NCBI GenBank assembly: GCA_003550325.1
Contig: QKWP01000053.1
Span: 428,501-492,500 of the forward strand
DNA: 64,000 nt
Source of the DNA: Gigaspora rosea
Lineage: Eukaryota; Glomeromycota; Glomeromycetes; Diversisporales; Gigasporaceae
Direction of reading: 5' to 3'
The notes under the pieces are model-generated. The model saw only the letters and a program-made list of their open reading frames with translations, was not told the DNA's origin and searched no databases. The position numbers were made by a program, and so were the translations under genes. Positions 56,458 to 64,000 of this stretch are shown here, in pieces. Every line of letters begins with the position of its first letter. Position 1 is the first letter of the stretch.

Positions 56458-59400
56458 GCGTAATGTGCATTTGTAAATTTTAGGGTTTAAATTTGTCAAA
56501 AGTAAATTCTAACTAATCCACATATTTTGTTACTACAGAACGTAAGTTCTTTACATATTTTTTTTTTTTACAGTAAATCACGTACAAATAAATGCATTAA
56601 CGAGTATTAATTCCAACTAATCCACATATCTTTTTTGCCGCCTTTATAGTTTGTAAGTTCTTTACATATTTTTTTTTTACAGTAAATCATGTACAAATAA
56701 ATGCATTAACGAACATTAATTCTAACTAATCCACATATTTTGTCACTACAGCGAGTAAGTTCTTTATATATTTTTTTTACAGTAATCACATACAAATAAA
56801 TGCATTAACGAACATTAATTCTAACTAATCCACATATTTTTTTGTCAACTTTATAGTTAGTAAGTTCTTTAAATATTTTTTTTTACAGTAAATTATGTAC
56901 AAATAAATGCATTAATGAACGTTAATTCTAACTAATCCACAAATTATTTTTGTCGCTTTATAGTTTGTAAAATCTTTACATATTTTTTTTTTACAGTAAA
57001 TCACATACAAATAAATGCATTAACGAACGTTAATTCTAACTAATCCACAAATTATTTTATCGCCTTTATAGTTAGTAAGTTCTTTACATTTTTTTTACAG
57101 TAAATCATGAACAAATAGATGCATTAACGAATGTTAATTCTAACTAATCCACATATTTTTTTTGTCTCCTTTATAGTCGGTAAGTTCTTCATATATTTTT
57201 TTTACAGTAAATCATGTACAGATAAATGCATCAATGAACGTTAATTCTAACTAATCCACTACATATTTTGTCACTACAGCGAGTAAGTTCTTTACATATA
57301 TTTTTTTTACAGTAAATCACATACAAATAAATGCACTAACGAATATAAATTTTAACTAATCCACATATTTTGTCACTACAGAAAGTAAGTTCATCACATA
57401 TTTTTTTTTACAGTAAATCACGTACAAATAAATGCATAAACGAACGTCAATTCTAACTAATCCACATATTTTGTCACTACAGAAAGTAAGTTCTTTACAT
57501 ATTTTTTTTACAGTAAATCACATACTAATAATTGCATTAATGAACATTAATTCTAACTAATCTACATATTTTTTTTCTTATCTTTATAGTCTGTAAGTTC
57601 TTTACATATTTTTTTTTACAGCAAATCACGTACAAATAAATGCATTAATGAATGTTAATTCTAACTAATCCATATATTTGTCACTACAGCAAGTAAGTTC
57701 TTTACATTTTTTTTTAAAGTAAATTTTGAACAAATAAATGCATTAATGAACGTTAATACTAACTAATCTGCATTTTTTTTGTTACCTTTATAGTTCGTAA
57801 GTTCTTTACATATTTTTTTTACAGTAAATCATGTACAAATAAATGCATAAATGAACGTTAATTCTAATTAATTCACATAATTTTTTTTGTTACCTTTATA
57901 GTCTGTAAGTTCTTTATATATATATATTTTTTTTACTATAAATCATGTACAAATAAATGCATTAATGAACATTAATTCTAATCCACCACATATTTTGTCA
58001 CTATAGCGAGTAAGTTTTTTACATATATATATTTTTTATAGTAAATCATGTACAAATAAATGCATTAACGAACATTGATTCTAATCTACATATTTTGTTA
58101 CTACAGAATGTTAGTTCTTTACATATTTTTTTTTACAATAAATCATGTACAAATAAATGCATTAATGAACATGAATTCTAACTAATCCACATATTTTTTT
58201 GTCACCCTTTTAGTCGGTAAGTTCTTTACATATGTTTTTTTTATAGTAAATTATATACAAATAAATGCATTATAGTATATTTTGTCACTACAGAAAGTAA
58301 GCTCTTTATATATATATTTTTTTACAGTAAATCACATACAAATAAATGCATTAACGAATGTTAATTCTAACTAATCCACATATTTGTTATTATAGCGAGT
58401 AAGTTCTTTACATATATTTTTTTTTTTACAGTAAATTACGAACAAATAAATGCATTAATGAACATTAATTCTAATTAATCCACATATTTTGTCACTACAG
58501 CGAGTAAGTTATTTACATATTTTTTTTTACAGTATATTACATACAAATAAATGCATTAACGAATGTTAATTCTAACTAATTCACATATTTAGCCACTACA
58601 GAAGGTAAGTTCTTTACATTTTTTTCTGCAGTAAATCATATACAAATAAATGCATTAACAGACGTTAATTCTAACTAATTCACAAATTTTTTTGGCACCT
58701 TTATAGTCGGTAAGTTCTTACATATTTTTTTTACAGTAAATCACATACAAATAAATGCATTAACAAATGTTAATTCTAACTAATCCACATATTTTGTTAC
58801 TATAGTAAGTTTTTTACATATTTTTTTTTACAGTAAATCACGTACAAATAAATGCATTAACGAATGTTAATTCTAACTAACCTATATATTTTGTCACTTC
58901 AGCGAGTAAGTTTTTTACATATTTTTTTTACAGTAAATCATATACAAATAAATGCATTAATGAACACTAATTCTAACCAATTCATATATTTAGTCACTAC
59001 AGAATGTAAGTTCTTATATATTTTTTTTTATAGTAAATCACGTACAAATAAATGACTTAATGAATATTAATTCTAACTAATCCACATATTTTTTTGTTGC
59101 CTTTATAGTTTGTAAGTTCTTTACATATTTTTTTTACAGTATATTACATACAAATAAATGCATTAATAAACATTAATTCTAGCTAATCCACAAATTATTT
59201 TTGTTACCTTTATAGTTTGTAAGATCTTTACATATTTTTTTTTACAATAAATCACATACAAATAAATGCATTAACAAATGTTAATTTTAACTAATCCGCA
59301 TATTTTTTTTGTCGCCTTTATAGTCGGTAAGTTCTTTACATATTTTTTTTTAGTAAATCATATACAGATAAATGCATTAATGAACTTTAATTTTAACTAA

Positions 59401-59616
59401 TCCACATATTTTATCACTACAGAATGTAAGCTTTTTACATATTTTTTTTTACAGTAAATCACATACAAATAAATGCATTAATGAACATTAATTCTAACTA
59501 ATCCACATATTTTTTGTCACCTTTATAGTTAGTAAGTTCTTTACATATTTTTTTTTACAGTAAATCTTGTACAAATAAACGCATTAATAAACATTAATTC
59601 TAACTAATTCACAAAT

Positions 59617-59623
<7 letters not shown>

Positions 59624-59651
<28 letters not shown>

Positions 59652-60258
59652 NNNNNNNNNNNNNNNNNNNNNNNNNNNNNNNNNNNNNNNNNNNNNNNNN
59701 NNNNNNNNNNNNNNNNNNNNNNNNNNNNNNNNNNNNNNNNNNNNNNNNNNNNNNNNNNNNNNNNNNNNNNNNNNNNNNNNNNNNNNNNNNNNNNNNNNNN
59801 NNNNNNNNNNNNNNNNNNNNNNNNNNNNNNNNNNNNNNNNNNNNNNNNNNNNNNNNNNNNNNNNNNNNNNNNNNNNNNNNNNNNNNNNNNNNNNNNNNNN
59901 NNNNNNNNNNNNNNNNNNNNNNNNNNNNNNNNNNNNNNNNNNNNNNNTCTATACCGGTTTTGGATTTTTGTGCCAGAGGTGATTCCATAATTGGCAAGGC
60001 CAATCCTTTTCCACAAACGTCGACGGCATTCTCCACATTTCTCACTATAATAGTGCCCGCTCTCTGCCGTATCGGTTTCCTTCCGGGAATTCCTTGATTC
60101 AAGCATGTACCTTCACATGGACTTCGCCACAGGGCTTCGCATCCGATTATAGGCTCCAATTTTTGGTTACAGAGTATTTACCTCCAGCCGAACTCGAACC
60201 GTTGACCTTGTCTGTGGGGGAACGGGAACTTAACAACTAAGCTATGGGACCCGAACCC
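59624..60258 (-). mobile_element. tRNA-derived SINE with internal assembly gap
   Basis: Read from 60,258 leftward, the head is GGGTTCGGGTCCCATAGC. An A-box-like TAGCTTAGTTG is followed by a B-box-like GGTTCGAGTTC about 45 bases on (RNA polymerase III promoter). A ~210-bp unique body follows, then the N-gap, then a T-run (poly(A) on the element strand). ACAAATTATTTTT is duplicated at 59,611-59,623 and 60,259-60,271. The acceptor-stem halves do not pair, so it is a SINE head and not a tRNA gene. It is far more GC-rich than the array around it. A LINE partner would be needed to mobilise it. Confidence 0.85.
59652..59947. other. Assembly gap (296 N)
   Basis: Run of N inside the SINE, next to its homopolymer tail. 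The true length is unknown. Confidence 0.99.
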
Positions 60259-60872
60259 ACAAATTATTTTTGTTCTTTTATAGTTTGTAAGTTCTTTATA
60301 TATTTTTTTTTTTACAGTAAATCATGTACAAATAAATGCAATAACAAACATTAATTCTAATTAATCCACATATTTTGTCACTACAGAAAGTAAGTTCTTT
60401 ACATATATTTTTTTATAGTAAATCACGTACAAATAAATGTATTAACAAACTCTAATTCTAACTAATCCACAAATTTTTTTTGTCGCCTTTATAGTTTGTA
60501 ATTTCTTTATATATTTTTTTTTTCCAGTAAATCAAGTACAAATAAATGTATTAACAAGCATTAATTCTAACTAATCTACATATTTTTTTGTCACCTTTAT
60601 AGTCTGTAAGTTCTTTACATATTTTTTTACAGTAAATCATATACAAATAAATGCATTAACAAACATTAATTCTAACTAATCCACATATTTTGTCACTATA
60701 GCGAGTAGGTTCTTTACATATATATTATTTTTATAGCAAATCATGTACAAATAAATGCATTAATGAATATTAACTCTAACTAATCTACATATTTTTTTGT
60801 TGCCTTTATAGTTAGTAAGTTCTTTATATTTTTTTTTACAGTAAATTCATACAAATAAATGCAATAATAAAC

Positions 60873-61129
60873 GTTATCCGGCAGACTTATATGATCATGA
60901 AATTATTTCGCTTTGTTATTTTTTCATGTGTTATGATATAAACATGTTTATTTAAATTTAACTTAGCGAGCAACTCCCTACCAATCATGATCATAAATTG
61001 CTGGATAACACCAATATTGGGCAAATTGTTGAATACCATAATTTGGCAAATGATTGGCTATACGTGCCGCAGAGCAGCACATGAACATTTGCCAAATTAC
61101 CATTATCTACAATTTTTGCCCAATATTGT
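60873..61129. repeat. Double-palindrome element, copy 2, inserted in the array
   Basis: Q (60,873-61,009) runs GTTATCCGGCAGACTTATAT to its inverse ending TTGCTGGATAAC. P (61,011-61,129) runs CCAATATTGGGCAAATTG to its inverse CCCAATATTG, with CAAATGATTGGCTATACGTG at its centre. The array unit is cut between ACGTTA and ATTCTAAC. A 72-codon frame over it is a by-product of the palindrome. Confidence 0.75.
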
Positions 61130-64000
61130 ATACTTAATTCTAACTAATCTACAAATTTTTTTTGTCATCTTTATAGTAGGTAAGTTCTTACATATTTTTT
61201 TATAGTAAATCACATATAGATAAATACATTAGCGAATGTTAATTCTAACTAATCCACTATATATTTTGTCACTACAGCGAGTAAGTTTTTTATATATATT
61301 TTTTTACAGTAAATCACGTATAAATAAATGCATTAACGAATGTTAATTCTAACTAATCCACATATTTTGTCACTATAGCGAGTAAGTTCTTTACATATTT
61401 TTTTTTTACAGTAAATCATGTTCAAATAAATGCATTAACAAACATTAATTCCAACTAATCCATATATTTTTTTTGTTACCTTTATAGTCGGTAAGTTCTT
61501 TACATAATTTTTTTTTTTACAGTAAATCACGTACAAATAAATGAATTAACAAATTTTAATTCTAACTAATTGATATATTTTGTCACTATAGGGAGTAAGT
61601 TCTTTATATATTTTTGCAGCAAATCACATACAAATAAATACATTAATGAACATTAATTCTAACTAATCCACATAATTTTTTTGTTGTCTTTATAGTCTGT
61701 AAGTTCTTTACATATTTTTTTTAATGTAAATCGCATACAAATAAATGTATTAATGAATGTTAATTCTAACTAATCCATATATTTTGTCACTACAGCGAGT
61801 AAGTTCTTTGCATATATTTTTTATAGTAAATCACATACAAATAAATGCATTAACAATCGTAAATTCCAACTAATCCATATATTTTGTCACTATAGCGAGT
61901 AAGTTCTTTACATATTTTTTAGTAAATTTATGCAAATAAATGTATTAATGAACGTTAATTCTAACTAATTCACATATTTTATTACTACAGAATGTAAGTT
62001 TTTTACATTTTTTGTTTTTTACAATAATCACAAATAAATGTATTAACGAACATTAATTCTAACTAATCCAAATATTTTTTGTCGCCTTTATAGTTTGTAA
62101 GTTCTTTTAATATTTTTTTTACAGTAAATCACGTAAAAATAAATGCATTAACGAACATTAATTTCAACTAATCCACAAATTTTTTTTGTCGCCTTTATAG
62201 GCAGTAAGTTCTTTACATTTTTTTTTATAGTAAATCATGTACAAATAAATACAGTAACAAATGTTAATTCTAACAAATCCACAAATTTTTTTTGTCACCT
62301 TTATAGTCGGTAAGTTCTTTACATATTTTTTTTTTACAGAAATCACGTACAAATAAATGAATTAATGAATTTAATTCTAACTAATCCACATATTTTTGTC
62401 TTCTTTATAGTCTGTAAGTTCTTTACATATTTTTTTTACAGTAAATTACGTACAAATAAATGCATTAACGAATGTTAATTCTAACTAATCCATATATTTG
62501 TCATTACAGCGAGTAAGTTCTTTACATATTTTTTTTTTACAGTAAATCACATACAAATAAATGTATTACAGTAAATTACATCAAATAAATGCATTAATGA
62601 ATATTAATTCTAACTAATCCACATATTTTTTTTGTCGCCTTTATAGCCTGTAAGTTCTTTACATATATTTTTTTTTTACAGTAAATTATGTACAGATAAA
62701 TGCATTGACAAATGTTAATTCTAACTAATTCATATATTTTGTCACTACAGTGAGTAAGTTCTTTACATATTTTTTTTTTACAGTAAATTACATACAAATA
62801 AATGCATTAACAAACATTAATTCTAACTAATCCACATATTTTTTTTGTCACCTTTATAGTCTGTAAGTTCATTACATATATTTATTTTTTTAAAGTAAAT
62901 CATGTACAGATAAATGCATTAACAAACGTTAATTCTAACTAATCCACATATTTTGTAACTATAGCGAGTAAGTTCTTTATATATTTTTATTTTACAGTAA
63001 ATCATATACAAATAAATGCATTAAAATGGTAATTCTAACTAACCACATATTTTTATTAACATTAATTCTAACTAATTCACATATTTTTTTGTCACCTTTA
63101 TAGTCGGTAAGTTATTTATATATTTTTTTACAGTAAATCACGTACAAATAAATGCATTAACGAATGTTAATTCTAACTAATTCACATATTTTGTTACTAC
63201 AGAACGTAAGTTCTTTACACATTTTTTTTTACAGTAAATCACATACAAATAAATGCTTTAGCGAACATTAATTCTAACTAATTCACATATTTTTTTGTTA
63301 TCTTTATAGTCCGCAAGTTCTTTATATATTTTTTTACAGTAAATTACAAACAAATAAATGCATTAATTCTAACTAATTTACATATATTTTTTGTTATCTT
63401 TATAGTCTGTATATATATATATATTTTTTTTTACTATATATCACGTACAAATAAATACATTAACGAACGTTAATTATAATTAATTCACATATTTTTTTTG
63501 TTGCCTTTATAGTCGGTAAGTTATTTACATTTTTTTTTACAGTAAATCACATACAAATAAATGCATTAACTAATGTTAATTCTAACTAATCCACATATTT
63601 TGTTACTGCAGAAAGTAAGTTCTTTATTTATTTTTTTTTACAGTAATCATGTACAAATAAATGCATTAATGAATGTGAATTCTAACTAATTCACATTTTT
63701 TTTTGTTGCCTTTATAGTCAGTAAGTTCTTAATATATTTTTTGCAGTAAATTATATACAAATAAATGCATTAACTGACATTAATTCTAACTAATCTACAT
63801 ATTTTGTCACTACAGAGAGTAAGTTCTTTACATATTTTTTTTATAGTAAATTACGTACAAATAAATGTTTTAACGAATATTAATTCTGACTAATCCATAT
63901 ATTTTTTTTGTCACCTTTATAGTCGGTAAGGTCTTTACATATATTATTTTTACAGTAAATCACGTACAAATAAATGTATTAATGAACGTTAATTCTAACT

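Larger units (their letters stand above)
56460..64000 (+). repeat. ~105-bp intron-shaped tandem array (subfamily 2), continues off the window
   Basis: About 60 units (spacings measured at the start: 111, 102, 105 bp). Each reads GTAAGTTCTTTACATA, a T-run ending TTTACAG, TAAATCACGTACAAATAAAT, GCATTAACGAACATTAATTC, TAACTAATCCACATATTTT, then either TGTCACTACAG or TGTCGCCTTTATAG, three variable bases (CGA, AAA, AAC, TCG, TTT, TTA, TCT) and the next GTAAG. The two acceptor versions are interspersed. Donor, CTAAC branch site, pyrimidine tract and acceptor occur in intron order at intron-like spacing. Small reading frames here are repeat by-products. It is interrupted at 59,624-60,258 and 60,873-61,130. 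Confidence 0.92.

Noticed and set aside
59584-60159. Frame of 191 codons crossing the gap
   Set aside because: It exists only because N codons were read through. The flanks are SINE body and a poly(A) tail.
60175-60250. tRNA gene on the minus strand
   Set aside because: A and B boxes are present, but the acceptor stem does not pair and a long body with poly(A) and TSD follows, so it is a SINE head.
56460-64000. CRISPR-like array
   Set aside because: Units are ~105 bp, repeated along their whole length without unique spacers, in eukaryotic DNA with introns. No cas genes.

Overview
The window looks like nuclear DNA of an arbuscular mycorrhizal fungus (Glomeromycota, of the Rhizophagus/Gigaspora kind). 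It is very AT-rich and packed with transposons, and genes are split by short introns (70-96 nt in the best gene). The few host genes belong to families greatly expanded in these fungi: BTB-BACK-TLDc proteins, secreted or membrane-anchored Kelch proteins and SPRY-TPR proteins. The assignment rests on gene content and composition, not on a marker gene.

Layout. 1-17,000: no convincing host gene. It is a graveyard of terminal-inverted-repeat (TIR) elements, several with clean target-site duplications (TSDs), including an element inside an element inside an element (5,740-7,287) and fold-back elements carrying telomere-like TTAGGG repeats. 17,030-25,400: block A, a decayed BTB-TLDc copy beside a nearly intact one, cut by a 3.8-kb hAT transposon (20,903-24,683) that still carries a recognisable transposase gene. 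25,400-27,700: microsatellites and the tail of a DDE transposase at an assembly join. 27,720-36,480: a ~100-bp tandem array with a 5'-truncated LINE (30,266-35,229) inserted in it. 36,522-41,000: block C1 with a broken Kelch gene carrying a solo LTR. 41,214-44,936: a minisatellite-bearing TIR element, array fragments, a DDE transposase remnant and a large palindrome.

45,396-56,457 is the gene-bearing part: a decayed Kelch gene, a decayed BTB-TLDc gene, an apparently intact two-exon BTB-TLDc gene (48,236-49,762), a second Kelch gene (block C2, 51,971-53,852) and an intact six-exon SPRY-TPR gene (55,010-56,457). The BTB part duplicates block A and the Kelch part duplicates block C1, so two segmental duplications meet at about 50,560.

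56,460-64,000 is a ~105-bp tandem array, interrupted by a tRNA-derived SINE with an internal assembly gap and by a double-palindrome element. Nearly every unit carries a fungal-type intron layout (GTAAGT donor, CTAAC branch site, pyrimidine tract, TACAG/TATAG acceptor) with exactly three bases between one acceptor and the next donor. The 27.7-36.5 kb array is a diverged relative with the same layout. This intron-shaped satellite is the most unusual thing in the window.

Functionally, the BTB-TLDc, Kelch and SPRY-TPR proteins are all protein-interaction types. I infer a turnover-prone cluster of fast-duplicating adaptor or surface proteins. The window shows no metabolic pathway, rRNA gene, true tRNA gene or CRISPR array.
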